Shown here: piece after piece, positions 1-12,998 of the stretch
Layout of the letters: the number at the start of each line of letters is the position of its first letter
Numbering within the stretch: position 1 is the stretch's first letter
Source of the DNA: Achatina immaculata
Lineage: Eukaryota; Mollusca; Gastropoda; Stylommatophora; Achatinidae
Length of the DNA: 64,000 bases
Assembly: GCA_009760885.1 (NCBI GenBank)
Contig: CM019703.1
Coordinates: 10,480,959-10,544,958 of the forward strand
Direction: 5' to 3'
Made by a program: the position numbers and the translations under genes
Notes under the pieces: model-generated
Databases searched by the model: none
Seen by the model: only the letters and a program-made list of their open reading frames with translations
What the model was told of the DNA's origin: nothing

Positions 1-2
1 CT

Positions 3-264
3 CAGTGTTCACTGACCTACGAAGACAGACCTGGTCACAGAGGACTCCAAGAGTGCCCAGTGTTCACTGACCTACAAAGACAGACCTGGTCATAGAGGAC
101 TCCAAGAGTGCCCAGTGTTCACTGACCTACAAAGACAGACCTGGTCATAGAGGACTCCAAGAGTGCCCAGTGTTCACTGACCTACAAAGACAGACCTGGT
201 CATAGAGGACTCCAAGAGTGCCCAGTGTTCACTGACCTACAAAGACAGACCTGGTCACAGAGGA
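3..264. repeat. 55-bp tandem repeat, 4.7 copies
   Basis: The unit beginning CAGTGTTCACTGACCTAC recurs at 3, 58, 113, 168 and 223 with very few changes. It appears to extend a short segment of the element that follows it and probably continues beyond the window edge. Confidence 0.9.
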
Positions 265-512
265 TGGACCTGGGGGCACAAGCTGTGGGGCTGCCGCGGC
301 GACCTGAAGAGAACTGTGGACTTCACCCTGGTGACCCGGCTTCCGACTTGAATGCAAGAAGAAGGAGGAGGAGGAGGAGGAAGAGGAGCAGAAGAAGAAG
401 GAGGAGGAGGAAGAGGAGCAGAAGAAGAAGGAGGAGGAGGAGGAGCAGAAGAAGAAGGAGGAGGAGGTGGAGGAGGAGGAAGAGGAGCAGAAGAATAAGA
501 AGAAGAAGAAGA
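265..512 (+). repeat. possible retroelement 3' end with a GAA/GGA tail
   Basis: About 90 bp of GC-richer sequence is followed by a purine-only tract of GAA and GGA units from 356 to 512. A GC-rich body ending in GAA repeats resembles the tails of dispersed elements elsewhere in the window. Long Arg/Lys or Leu/Ser readings here are low-complexity artefacts. Confidence 0.4.
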
Positions 513-1976
513 TTACAAACAACTGAAAAAAAAAATTCACAAACAGAGCACAACAAACTATAGCTCTGCTAAATACACACATTTTTCAAAATAAACCCAT
601 ATAAATTGAACAAAACTGTGAAAATGGTGAACAGGATTTTAACGTCACAACTTGTAAGTAACTCAAAAACTTTCTGACCAAACTGACAGCTAGCAGTAAC
701 ATAGGCTCTACCAGTCGTTTAGAGAAAGAAATTCTCATATTTCCAAATCTAAATGATCTTGGGGCGCATTTTACATATGTAGTACTGTGAAACTGTGTAC
801 AGTTGAAACATAACAAGATTTACGTATATTCTAGAACACATATACGCTCTGGGGATTGAATTCCTACTGTGGAATAAACAAAATCTGTGACATTAAAAAT
901 GAAGAAATGATAAGAAGGAAATGCGAAAGTAGAAAAAAAAAACTGGTGAGGATTTAGACTGAAAAAAGAAAAAAAAGGAACAAAGAAGAGGTGAAAATGA
1001 GGATTTATGTTAAAGAAGATAATTAGAAACTGCTTACTGTTTTTTTAAATTATAATTTAAATTCACATTCTAGTCTATTTCCAACCAATTAAAGAAAGTG
1101 GAGTTGTACAGGATACTCTCACATATTTCATGTTTCCTATAAACTAGTATTTAAAAAATGAAACTATTGTAAAAATAATGAAAGTCAAAAACTATAAACT
1201 GGAAAATTCCTATGCAGAATCTAATAACCAAGATCTGCAAAAACCCCTACAGAATTTCTTACAGCTGGGTAAGACAATAAACAAAACAGGTCTATCATTA
1301 ACAAAGACAACACAGACAATGGTTACCTTTGTAACGCCAGCTCTAGCTACACACACAAAAGACGTAGTACAAGATAGCAATACCTTGCTGGAGACAAGTA
1401 TGTTCTGACACACAGGCACATTAATCATTTCAGGACAGAAATATGTACTTCTTCTGAAGGACGCAAGAAACCTAACTCTCACATGCTACATACAGCCTAG
1501 CTCTTCCTCATAGAAGTGAGTTCCAAATAATGAATGGAAAGCTGTGAATAAATAGAATGAGGTAGTAGATGGAACAACCATAATGGAAGTGCATACATTC
1601 AACCATCTTGGCAAATTGATCATTTTGGATGGAAAATATTTACCTTTTTTTCAGGTAATACACAAAAATTAAATGTAAAATGCTACAACAAGCCTAACTC
1701 GATCTATGGAAGTAAGTTTAGAATGATGAAGACCAATGAGAGATCATGGGATTTAAGTGAAAACTGATATAAAAGATCAGAGGATTTAAATAAAATCCAC
1801 TGCCACACTGCTTATAGCATGAAAAACAGAATGTAATGTCAATGTAAAAAAAAAACAACCCAGAAACTGAATTACCCAATGTGCGATAAAGACATTCAGA
1901 AGTCACTGAGATACAATGACAAAAATGAACTGGAAAACATTACAGCAACAGGGAAGACGCTAGGAAGAAAGCCAGA
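513..1976. other. unassigned AT-rich sequence
   Basis: I see no gene, RNA or repeat family here, only scattered A runs and short spurious ORFs. Confidence 0.5.
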
Positions 1977-2089
1977 GGAAGATCTACAAAACAAGAAGAA
2001 AGGCAGAGGAAGACCTACAGAACAAGAAGAAAGACAGAGGAAGACCTACAGAACAAGAAGAAAGGCAGAGGAAGACCTACAGAACACAT
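1977..2089. repeat. 31-bp tandem repeat, about 3.6 copies
   Basis: The unit GGAAGACCTACAGAACAAGA plus 11 bp recurs at 1977, 2008, 2039 and 2070. The period is not a multiple of three, so the open frame across it changes reading each copy and is not a gene. Confidence 0.85.
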
Positions 2090-2344
2090 AAACTGGACAA
2101 TGTGGCATCATGGCATTATCTAACATCACATAATGAGCTTATGGAAAGTATCAAAGTCACTGGATTGTCAATAGACACAGTCAATTACACTGAATGCCCT
2201 TCACTGTTGGCAATTATTATCATTCTGATTTTTTGCATGGTATAACATTAGGAACTCCAAGTAACAGTATTTGGCTGAAGAAAAATGTATGAGCATAATA
2301 ACAGCCACCTTACATTTAAGGAAGAAGAACAATGCAAGTTCTTT

Positions 2345-3005
2345 AAGTAAAAAAAACTATCTAGCACTTCTCTAAGTAAAACAATGAAGTTATCTAGCAC
2401 TTCTCTAAGTAAACAATGAAGTTATCTGGCATTTCTTTAAGTAAAATAATGAAATTATCTAGTATAGTACTTAAAAAAGTAGAATTAAAAAAAAACAAAA
2501 CTAGCACTTCAGAACACAGAACAATTGAAAACTATCCGGTACTTCAGAAACAAAAACAAAAAAAATGAAAACTATCTGGCACTTCACAAAGTACAATAAA
2601 GAAACTATCAAGTATTTCATAAAGTACTACAATGAAACTGTGTAATACTTCACAACATGTTACAATGAAATATCTTGCACTTCACAAAACAAAGACAATA
2701 TCTCCAAAAAGAGTAACAAATAAAACTATTTTCATAAAGCAGAACAATGAAACTATCAAGTATCTTACAAAGCACTACAAAGAAACTATGAAATTATCTA
2801 ATTCTTCACAAAGTACTACACAGAAACTATTAAATTATCTAATTCTTCACAAAGTACTACAAAGAAACTATGAAATTATCTAATTCTTCACAAAGCACTA
2901 CAAAGAAACTATCTTGCACTTGACAAAACAAAGACAATATCTCCATAAAGTAATGTTTCATACAGTAGAACAATGAAAACATCCAGTATCTCACAAAGCA
3001 AAACA
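2345..3005. repeat. diverged AT-rich satellite
   Basis: Degenerate copies of a unit with CAATGAAACTATCTAGCACT-like and CTTCACAAAGTACTACAAAG-like halves repeat every 35-45 bp. The copies vary in length and sequence, indicating an old array. Confidence 0.65.
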
Positions 3006-3516
3006 ATACAGCTAACTAACAGATCATAAAAATGCCCAGAAATCTGTTAACATGGCGCACAAAAATAAATTGTAATCATTCAAACCTTAAATGCATACAC
3101 AAATCTTGAATACAAAACTCTACAAAACAACAAAATATATATTTATATTTTTTTCTTTCTCAAATTCATCATTCAAGCTGAATCCATCATCTGCAACACT
3201 TTCAGGCAAAAGTATACTATGAGAATAATATATAGTACATATATATTCTCTAGAAAGGTGCCAACATGATTCTTGAAATACTCAAGTGTGATAATTAAAA
3301 CATATATAATTTGAATGAGGTGCAGATGGGGGAAAGTGTAACAGAGCTTGCATGGTCTGAGAGAAGAGCATGGATTGGAATACAAAGAAAAGCTGAATTC
3401 AACACCTTACATATCATGTCAGTCTCTTGTACCTTATGTAACTAGTGTTATGATGTACAATTCTAATATATACTGATGCTGAATGGCTGACAACATAAAT
3501 AACATGCAGCTCATAC

Positions 3517-3517
<1 letters not shown>

Positions 3518-3558
<41 letters not shown>
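3518..3558. repeat. (AT)n-(GT)n microsatellite
   Basis: About 16 AT dinucleotides followed by four GT units. Confidence 0.9.
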
Positions 3559-6500
3559 TTATCACTGCCTGTTTTAGATGCCCTGAAGAACGCATTTAAT
3601 TTTAGATGATACTATTTTCATCACACTTTAAAATCTTAACTGTATTATTCTCTCATTTATTATTATGTAAATCTGAACAAACAAACAAACAAATGAATGA
3701 ACAAACTTTTACTGAATGAACATAAGTCTTAAGCTTTCTCTGATTAACTAAAGTCTGACCATCTGAGAAAACATGACATTAAAGAAACAGAAACAGAAGA
3801 TCAAGTCAATTATAAAACACAATGAGAGTCTTAACACTGCAAAAGTACAAGAGTCTGTCTTCAGTTTTCAGTGTCCCAGCTGACAATCTCACTATCTTCA
3901 TTTCTTAACACATGTTAGGTATCTAGTTTTCTTATATGTGGACCTATGCATGACAAAAGACTGGGCGTGGGACAGAGTCTGCTGTCTGTAAAATACAGAC
4001 CTCCTTCAACATGTTCTGTACAAAATACCCATAAACATTATAAGGCTATAGTGCATCAAGGGCACAAACACGCACCACAATCTTATGTACATGAGATGGT
4101 ATTGGAAAGTTCCCAGAACATACTGTTTGACAAATATGTACGAGAGACTGTAGGTTATTACTCCTAACTTGGCTGAGTCAGTCTGTCACTTGGCATTGTA
4201 CTATCTACAGGTGTTCAGTTTATACACATGGTTTTGTGACAATGTGTTAGGACTGCTCCGTGATCTTTACAAAATGACTGACAAATTTAAACAAAAGTGC
4301 CTCTATAAAATTTTGCTCAAAGTTCAGCAAATCTGCAATAGAGACCCTCAGGCTTTTGGTTAACATTCTTTAGGTCAAACACAAGTTTTGAAAGGCAGCA
4401 CTTGTCAAAATTCAGGATGATAAGCACTCAGGGCAACTAATCACCAGCAAAGAACCATAAAATGTGGGGGAAAAAGTTAGTGAACTCATCCAAGAGAACT
4501 GTCACCAAACAATCCACCAGTTCTATCACATGGCTGAAATCAATTATGGAGTTTGCCATGAAATCCTCATGGGAAATTTGAACACGCACCATGTTGCTGT
4601 GAAGTTTGCACCCCCTTTCACCTCACCCCCCCCCCTCAGGAAAAAAAAAACCCACCCACCCACACAGAGAGAGAGAGAGAGCAGCATCGTGACACACCTT
4701 GAGTTTGTTTTTTTTTTACAGAAAATGTAGTGGTTGTCCCACACCCTCCCATGACTTTGCCTTGTTCCCCAGAAAGATTAAATCAAAACACTGAATCATA
4801 GGCAATTTAGGATGGCCTTGAAGAAAAGGACTTCTGAGGTGTGGAAGAGGCACTGGTATTGCTGTCTAATATTTCCGGGGGGGGGGCCATTTCAAAGGGG
4901 ATGAAGATTACATTAAAATAAGGTAAACCTGTGCTTTCTTTTTTCTTTTAGGACCAATCCAGGAACTTTCCGATACCACCTCATAAATCACTACATTATA
5001 TATTTCATAAGTGGAATGATTTCATTCATCATTCTGTGAAATGAACAATTAATCACAAGCCTAGAAGCAGGAGTCAAAGAATACGTAGTCAAACATGCTC
5101 TAATGCAAGAACTGGATTTTGATGGTGAAAAAAAAAAATATATATATATATATATAATGGACAAAAAAAAATGTCCCATAAGGCAGGAAATTATAGTCCT
5201 ACTTTCATGCAAGAAAAGTGAAATCTAAATACCATCATTTCTTCTTTCCCCAGTGTTTCTCCTAAAATATACCACAAACATATGGGAATATGGATCTTGC
5301 AAGTTCTGATACGAGAAAATGAAAATGTGAGTCTGGCAAATAATATTTCTCCTCCAGAGAGTTTGTGCACAGGCAAAATATTATGAAGCATTAATGCTAG
5401 CAACAGCAAACACTGAAAGACTGATATGTGGAGAAAACTACTTTATCATACACATATTTGTATAATAATATATTCATACTTCCACATATGTTCACATATG
5501 CAGGATAATTTCATACAAATAATTCCCTCAAAATAAAATTAAAAAAAAAAAAGTAATCACACACAGCATTAAACTCTGGCAAGTAAAATATATGTAGCAC
5601 GTTATCTGCATATGTAGGCATAATTCAACGAGGCTCATATGACTAAACAAAATTCAGTTCGAGATGAAAATGTTTCGGTGACCAAAAAAAAAAAAAAATT
5701 GGGCAAAATGGAAAAACACCGGTATCTCACTATAATGTGGTTTCTGTGGTCCCAAAAAAATTCAGTCGATATGTATATGATGACATATTGTAAAGACACA
5801 CCCTTTCTGTCACTTTTATGAACATGGGTGCCACTGTTTTGTCAATGTAACTGTTCTCTCTGCTTCATCACATGCAAACACGAACCATCAGACAGACTTT
5901 TCTCGGTAGTTCTTTTTTTTTTTCACTCTTTTGAGCTAAAATGAACTACAGAGTGCTGCTTATGAATCTAATAGCTAGCAAGCATACACAGCACATGAAT
6001 TATGACATAAGAATCTTGTTCACTCAGTCATAATCATGTCGTATAAATGAAAAGCATACAGACATGGCCAGCAAAAATACTAAAGTTGAACAAATAGGTT
6101 TGGTACTGCTGTTAAAAGCCAGTTTAACTTAGCAGTCCACAATAAGATGAAATAAAGACAGCTGGATCTGTAGAGACTGGATGATAATTTGGGATCCACA
6201 AGTTGTTTGCATTATATGAGGGTCCGCATTGTATCAAGGCACCGGCGTATGAGGAAAATGAGAACTGAGGAAAATGAGAATCATGAAAAATGGAAGATTA
6301 AATTAAGGACTATTTGCTGAAAAATTATATCAGATGAAAGAATACCTCAGTTTCTAACATACACTTAAACAAAATACACAAAGACCACAAACAATGATTA
6401 TGGAACTTTTCAAACAGATAATTTCCTATAACTGCATCACTTTATGGAATAATGCAACAGGAAATAAAACAATGAACTAAGTGTCAATTTTATGGAACAT

Positions 6501-7920
6501 TGCAACAGGAAATACAACAATGAATTAAGTGTCATCTTGTGGAACAACGCAACAAGAAATAAGATAATAAACTATGCTACTGAAGACTCTTCTAAACATA
6601 AATATGGTTAGTTATGTAAGTCGACGGACCATCCTCATGGCACATTGGACACTTAGTCCATAAGTGCTCTGATCCTATCTTCAGTACTTCCACCAGTCTT
6701 TGGTGGCAAACAACACCAATAATTAACCAGTTTCCTTTGCTTTCCAGTGTAGGCCTTCTGTCTGGTTACTTCATGTTCTGACATTATGTTCCATAATATG
6801 ATTAGCATAAACTGCTATGATACAGTTGAAAACTAATACCCATTTATATCACTGAGTTACAGGATACCACATGAAAAATATAGTTTAATATGATTTTATA
6901 GAATAATGTAAGCAAACATTATTAACATCAACCTTTATGGAACAGCACATATATAAATTTCTACAAATAGGAAACAATGAGGCTTTCGCATGGTAAAGTA
7001 ACAGAACACTGTATTGTATGGTTAAAACTAACAACAACAAAAAAATTAAAAGACAAAGCACTTTTAGATGTGAGAGAAAGAAAAGTGACAAGAGAATTAC
7101 CTGAGAATTGAACCATGGACTCCAGTAGGATGAGCAACCATCCAACCACGAGAGAAAAGTGAAGGGGGTGCATGAAAGTGAAGCTGATTAATGCACCGTA
7201 ACCTTGTGGCTAGACAACAGCTCATCCTACCAATGGTAGTTCATAGTTCAAGTCCCAGGTAAATCTCTTGTCAACTTTCTCCTATGTCTAAAACTGTTTT
7301 GCCTATGATTTTTTTTTTTTTTGAGTTCTGGCCATACAATCGTGTGTTCTAACACACATATATAATTAACATTGACCCTTATAGGGTCTTTTAAGGTTAA
7401 TGTAACCTTCTATATATCAGTGTATAACACTGATGACAAAACACTTAACTTTTATGGAATATCTTTATGATAATGATGACTGTTGTAGAACAATTTCAAT
7501 GGTTAATGATGACTTTTATGGAACAATTTTAAAGGTTGACTTGATTTTCATGGAACAATTTAAACTGAAACACAAATTGGCTTGAATTTTTGCATTTTGG
7601 AAATATAAATAAAGAATATATGCACAAAAAAAAACTGGAGACAAAAACTGATTGGAACAACATATTTAGAAATATGGTCAATATGGACTTTTCTAAAAAA
7701 TTTTAAGGAAATTATGAATCTGTGAAAAAAAAACTTTTTCTGAGGAAGGCAATGTTTATACATGTCAAATTTATAAATGTGGGTGTCTGTTATCAGTATG
7801 AACATACATCCACATGTACATACACATATTCACACTTTCATAACATAGAACAGAGGTGAGATCTAATGAAGGAAGGAAAATATGAAGACTGAAATTCTAC
7901 AGTAATAAGACAACAATAAT
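3559..7920. other. unassigned AT-rich sequence downstream of the gene
   Basis: No coding homology found on either strand. It holds homopolymer A tracts, a short AT run near 5140-5157 and spurious ORFs. A tRNA-like stretch near 7195-7262 is listed separately. Confidence 0.45.
7195..7262 (+). repeat. weak tRNA-like/SINE head remnant
   Basis: TGTGGCTAGACAACAGC resembles an A box and AGTTCAAGTCCCAGG a B box about 35 bp apart. No body matching the other SINEs follows, so it may be chance. Confidence 0.25.
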
Positions 7921-7922
7921 TC

Positions 7923-8236
7923 AGACAGTGGTAAAGACAGACAGAGAGATATGTTTGTGAATTCTACAAATCCAGACAGTGGTAAAGACAGACAGAGAGA
8001 TATGTTTGTGAATTCTACAAATCCAGACAGTGGGAAAGACAGACAGAGAGATATGTTTGTGAATTCTACAAATCCAGACAGTGGGAAAGACAGACAGAGA
8101 GATATGTTTGTGAATTCTACAAATCCAGACAGTGGTAAAGACAGACAGAGAGATATGTTTGTGAATTCTACAAATCCAGACAGTGGTAAAGACAGAGAGA
8201 TATGTTTATGAATTCTACAAATCCAGACAGTGGGGA
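7923..8236. repeat. 51-bp minisatellite, about 6 copies
   Basis: The unit GACAGTGGTAAAGACAGACA plus 31 bp repeats nearly perfectly. Because 51 is a multiple of three, an open frame with a 17-residue period (MFVNSTNPDSGKDRQRD) arises. The last copies have lost an 8-bp part. Confidence 0.92.
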
Positions 8237-8454
8237 AACATGGATAGTGACAAGCCTAAAAAGCAAAATAAGATTTAAAAAAAAACAAAAAAACAATGAT
8301 TCCCCATAAGAAATGTAAGGACCACCATAAAGCAGACAGAAGCTTATGCAAGACATATAAATTAATTTTTCAATTTTCTGTTTATAAAATATACCCAAAA
8401 ATTTCTCAGTACTCAATAATTTCACTAAACAATATACAATCAATATTCCAAAAT

Positions 8455-8565
8455 ATGTGCATTTATCTTGCAAAAAAGTTTTATGCAAAAAAAAGTGCAT
8501 TTATCTTGTAAAGAGTTGTGCTGCAAAAAAAGTGCATTTATCCTGAAAAGAGTTTTACTGCAAAA
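8455..8565. repeat. 37-bp repeat, 3 copies
   Basis: AGTGCATTTATCTTGTAAAG followed by a TGCAAAAAA end recurs three times with small differences. Confidence 0.75.
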
Positions 8566-9354
8566 AAATCCCCTCAAAAAACAAGTGTTTTTTAATAACT
8601 GTAAATTATTTTTTTTTAAAATTAAGGAAAATTTTAAAACAAAATTTTAAAAAAACTCACTGGGAGGATCAGAAAGTTATAAATTTAAAAAAAAAAAACG
8701 AACGATTTGTACAACCAAAGAAAAACAAAAAAAATTGGCAAAATGTGGAAAAGAAAGCAAAAATTTGGAAAATTTTAACATTGTATCACCATTCTTTAAA
8801 ATATCTGTCACATTCTTTTGGTAAATCTGTATTCGATGAAGCTAATAATATTTTATCATTGAGCTTACCAAACAGGGCCCATGGCATAAAAACATTTTCT
8901 ATTGTCAATCATGGTCTCAAATATTTAACCAGGAAATGACCAATGCCTATTTTTGCATGTGTGGCAGTTTAAAATTTCAGACTTACAACAATGAAACAAA
9001 CCCATATGACTACTGTATTTTTTTTTTAAAGCAATTTAAACAGATCATGGCAGGCTAAGATTTAGTAGCTATGGCTTACAAAGCTCATGTAGACAGAGAT
9101 CTGGAAGATCTCAGTTACCTTTATGCTAGTCTACATATGGACTTGGCATACTGACTATAGAATTCACAGAGGTGATTTTTCATTCTTTTTTAATATGACA
9201 ATAACTATTAAAGCCAACAGAATGTCCAGTAATGGGACAATAATTGTTACAGATACATTGATTTTTTATATGCTGACTCTCTACATATATACATCTTGTA
9301 TAAGATGTCTAGAGGAGATACTGGGAGTTTGAAAGATATCTCTGTTTCACTTTG
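8566..9354. other. unassigned AT-rich sequence
   Basis: Poly-A and poly-T runs and short ORFs only; no recognisable gene or repeat family. Confidence 0.45.
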
Positions 9355-9487
9355 ACATAATCATCACTACATTTATTGTAAACAATTTTATTCTGTATTT
9401 AGTAAAGTTTATCATTTGTTTCATATCTGGTAAAACAAAAATTTAACACTTATTCTTTGTTTGCTAAGTAGTTTACTACTTATTCTT
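9355..9487. repeat. AT-rich minisatellite, left part
   Basis: Degenerate units of the type TTTATCATTTATTCTGTATTTGGTA occur here and again at 10790-11010, on the other side of a retroelement. Confidence 0.6.
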
Positions 9488-10789
9488 CTTACATCTTAAA
9501 TCCTTCCTGTGCCGTTAAATGTGTTTTCTGACATCCATGCTTTTCTATTTGGTTTTTGCAGTCCAGCACTTGCTTTTGCTGCTGTGATTATGGCTGTGCT
9601 GTAAGAGTTCCATAAGTCATCAATATCTATCTCCTCTACCTCACTGAGTGCTACGAAATGACTGGTAAGTTCCAGATTGAAATTACGCTTAGTATTTTCT
9701 TCTTGTAGGCTGTGGCTAAATTACTCTTAGTATTTTCTTCTTGTAGGCTGTGGCTATTTATCTTTCCAGGTTCTGATTTCTTGTGTTGGCTTTTCAGTTT
9801 TAGTCTTATTTTCCCTATACACTGTTGACATCTGCACCTCTATATGCTCTTACATCTATCAGAGATGTTCTGAATTGCTTCCTAATACAAAAATGGTCTA
9901 TCTGGTCTCTGGCTCTATCATTTGGGGATATCCGTGTTGTTATATGTATCTCTTTGTGTGGAAATACTGTTCCTCCAATGACCATGCCTTCTGTTAGACA
10001 TAACTCAATTAATCTTTCTCCATTCTGATTTATCGTATTAATTCCTTCTTTCCCCATTACCTTTTTGACATCAGTGTTATCTTTTCCCACCTTGGTGTTG
10101 AACTCTCCGATGACAGTTAGGATGTTGTGTTTAGGGACTTTATTAATGAGTTGTTGTAGTTGGTAATAGAAATCACCTTTTATTTCATCATCTGCATCAT
10201 TCATGGGTGCATACCATTGTATGATTGTCATTCTTCTGTGTCTTAGTTTGTACTGTGCTCTTATTATACAACTGTTCACTGGTTCCCATACTATAAGGCT
10301 CTTTGCTGCTACATTTGACAAAACTATACCCACTCCCTCTTGGTATTTCCATTGTCTCTGCCTGAATGTATTATTAACTTATGGTTTTACGCTGTTCTTT
10401 TCCCTGCTTCTGCCCATTGCATTTCACTGATGCCCATCACTGAAGATGGTGGCTTCTATCCATTTCTCGGATTACTTGAGCAGTTTTTTATGGTGCTGCC
10501 ATTGTTCTTACATTTCAGAATCCAATCTCTAACACATATTTAGGGCCGATGAATGCATTCTTTTTATCTTTGTCCAAGTTCTTTGGAGTTGGTATCCCTG
10601 ATGCGGTCACCCTTGACTCAGTTGGTTTTGTTACGAGTTTCCGTAACAATTCCTTTTTCCCCCATCTAGAGTCACCTCTAGGTGGGTCTCAGAATAAGGT
10701 TGTTAGCCCAACTCCCGGTTCAGAATATGTGATGAATCAAAGGAAATCCCACTGAATTTTGCATGTTGGTAAGAGCCTTAAAAAACACT
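9488..10789 (-). mobile_element. non-LTR retrotransposon, internally deleted copy with endonuclease domain
   Basis: Minus-strand frame 10333-9815 encodes part of an apurinic-like endonuclease: IIQWYAPMNDADDE, LTVIGEFNTKVG (the GDFN motif, Asp changed to Glu) and DQIDHFCIRKQFR. Upstream (10340-10780) is degenerate 5' sequence. After the endonuclease the element runs almost directly into a 3' end (GCACAGGAAGGATTTAAGAT) like that of the copies at 30 kb, 34 kb and 38.6 kb, so the reverse transcriptase is missing. Confidence 0.8.
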
Positions 10790-11010
10790 TGTCATCTTGC
10801 ATGTCATCTGGAATTTACTCTGCATTTGGTAAAAAAAAAGTATCATTTATTCTACATTTTAGGGAACAGTTTACCACGTATTCTAAATTTGGTAAATAGT
10901 TTACCATTCGTTCTGTATTTAGTACACAGTTTATCATTTATTCTGTATTTGGTATTTATCATTTATTAAGCATTTGATTAAAAAAAAAGTTTATCATTTA
11001 CTCTATACAC
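10790..11010. repeat. AT-rich minisatellite, right part
   Basis: About six degenerate units with the core TTTATCATTTATTCTGTATT. It continues the array at 9355-9487, interrupted by the retroelement. Confidence 0.65.
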
Positions 11011-11345
11011 ACAAACTAAGTGCACAGTTTAAATAAGGACAGTTTTATCACCACTAAAAAGAGCTTTGTCTTGTACTGCCTCTTGACTTGATGGTATACC
11101 CTTACATAAGAGTACATCACCTATCCATCTCTTGACGGTAGCGGATCTGTTATGAATTGTCAGTTAAAAGCTCTTAACAGCTTAAGCCATTCTGCTTTTT
11201 TTTTTTTCCCTCTCTCTTTCATTTCTAGGAACCTTTTATAAATGTTCAGTTCTGGAATACAAACAGATCAGAACTATGGGACACCATGGCAACTTCTGCA
11301 TTTATAAATGGTGACTTTTTATGTTTTTTTAAAAAAAATAAATCG

Positions 11346-11351
11346 TTTATT
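11346..11351 (-). terminator. candidate polyadenylation signal (AATAAA)
   Basis: The plus strand reads TTTATT, so AATAAA on the gene strand, about 1.65 kb after the stop codon. AT-rich surroundings make chance occurrence likely. Confidence 0.25.
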
Positions 11352-12224
11352 TTTGAGAATCAGCTACTGCCTCATTATTACAGTGTCAACAAATCTGGAG
11401 AATGTGTTGGTTGTTGCTTCTAGGATAGTTTGGTTATTCCTCCTCATGTCTCATATGTGTACTGTTTGCTCACGTGTGTTCTCTTAGAGTACTGCCTGTG
11501 TTCCCTTCCGCTCAGCCTGAGTTCTTTGATGATCCCTTGTAGAAGCTTCTTAAGTGGTCCGTGTCTTAAAATGTAGTCTGCTCTCTACACCATTATCTTC
11601 CTCTCAGCCTCATTTCATTACTGATGATCCTTGATTTGGTCAACTAACAGTGATGAAGGGTTGTCCAAAAAAAAATCAAGAAGTCCAGATTTCCAAATGA
11701 ACATTTAACTGGACATAAGGATCCTAGATTTCACATAATAAACGTGATGAATAAAATTGGCAATGCACACACAGTGCATATACATTATGCATAAAAAATG
11801 TATTTGTACAGTATGCAGAAAAAAAATTATACTGATGATAATAAATAAAACAAAAACAAACATATATTAAAGATAAACAAAAAGCTGACTTCTTCAAAAC
11901 GAAACAAAAAAAAAAAGAACATTTAAATCATCTCAACAGTTAACAGCAACTGCAGACACAATCAACATTCACAGTATGATCAAATTTAGTCTTATATTTT
12001 CTGTCAGAATCTAATGGTAAAACATGGGAACACATGAGACCCAAAAAAAAAGGCAAAAAAAAAAAAACATACAAATGCAGCAATAATGTAAAACTGCACA
12101 CACCTCTCACATGAAAAACTCACACACCACGATGGCTTGTAGTGGACACATAAGAATTAAAACAGAAAATTATTATGTACTCTATGAAATTATGTACGAT
12201 TAAGCTAGCTCATGTTAGGCAAGT

Positions 12225-12690
12225 AAGAGTAATGTTCTAAATGTACTACTCTATGGAAGTGAATGCTTGGAAAATCACCAAAACCATAGAAAACAAGCGG
12301 AATTCTTTCCGTTCTAAATGTTTACAAAGAATTAGAAAAATATTTTGGCCAAACACCATAAGAAATAACATCTTATTAGCAGATATGCAGATGAAGCCAC
12401 TGACAGCAATTATTGAGGAAAAACGCTGGTGATGTGCTCCGAATGATTGACAACTCACTATCAAAAATAGCACTAAGATGGACACCACAGGGGAAAATAA
12501 GTAAAGGTAGACCAAAAGAAACATGGAGAAGAACAACAGAAAGGATGATAAGCGATAGAGGACCCAACTGGTTAAGAGCGGAAAAAAAGGTAAAGGACAG
12601 GCATTTGTGGAAAACCCTTGCAGAAGCCCCATGTACCCTAGGCACTAAATTTTCAGAGAGAGAGAGAGAGATGTTAGGCAATTGATATTA
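12225..12690 (+). mobile_element. LINE reverse-transcriptase C-terminal fragment (family C)
   Basis: Plus-strand frames encode SFRSKCLQRIRKIFWPNTIR and, after a frameshift, LRMIDNSLSKIALRWTPQGK and KGRPKETWRRTTERM, a LINE ORF2 C-terminus. It ends in a GA dinucleotide run. The same family appears at 36453-36735 and 63757-64000. Broken, with stops. Confidence 0.85.
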
Positions 12691-12998
12691 TCAGTGTCTG
12701 GAGTATTATAGATAAGGACTGGTAGAGAATGGAGAAGGAACATAAAAAAAAAAGATGAGGAAAAGAAATATAGATACGGGTGGAAGGAAAGAGAAGTGGG
12801 CACTTAATGTTTTACTTTGGTAACATCTTTTTTTCCTTTGCATTTCATTCCAAAATATAAAAAAAATCATTCTATTTCAAAAACCAAAGAAACCAGCATA
12901 TCCATCCTGGCTATGTGCAAGCATACAAACATTCCTTTCCAAAACCAAATAAAAACTGGTTGGAAAGGGAAATAACCTGACTGACTGGGCACAATGCC

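Larger units (their letters stand above)
11346..12998 (-). other. KIDINS220: probable 3' UTR of Kidins220
   Basis: On the minus strand, by my scan, the first AATAAA after the stop is at 11346-11351. No other exon or gene intervenes. An old LINE fragment in antisense (12225-12690) would lie inside this UTR. The true end could be earlier with a variant signal. Confidence 0.35.

Noticed and set aside
225..582. Arg/Lys-rich and poly-Leu/Ser ORFs at the left end
   Set aside because: They are translations of the GAA/GGA purine tract on both strands, with no conserved domain.
4169..4730. Small ORFs near 4.2-4.7 kb as short genes
   Set aside because: No homology, splice context or codon pattern supports them; they end in homopolymer and GA runs.
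7951..8211. 86-residue repeat protein MFVNSTNPDSGKDRQRD
   Set aside because: Perfect 51-bp minisatellite with no flanking coding sequence or splice signals; the frame exists because 51 is a multiple of 3.
9815..10333. Host gene of the 'craniofacial development protein 2' type
   Set aside because: That name is often given to LINE endonucleases; the motifs and 3' end identify a retroelement fragment.
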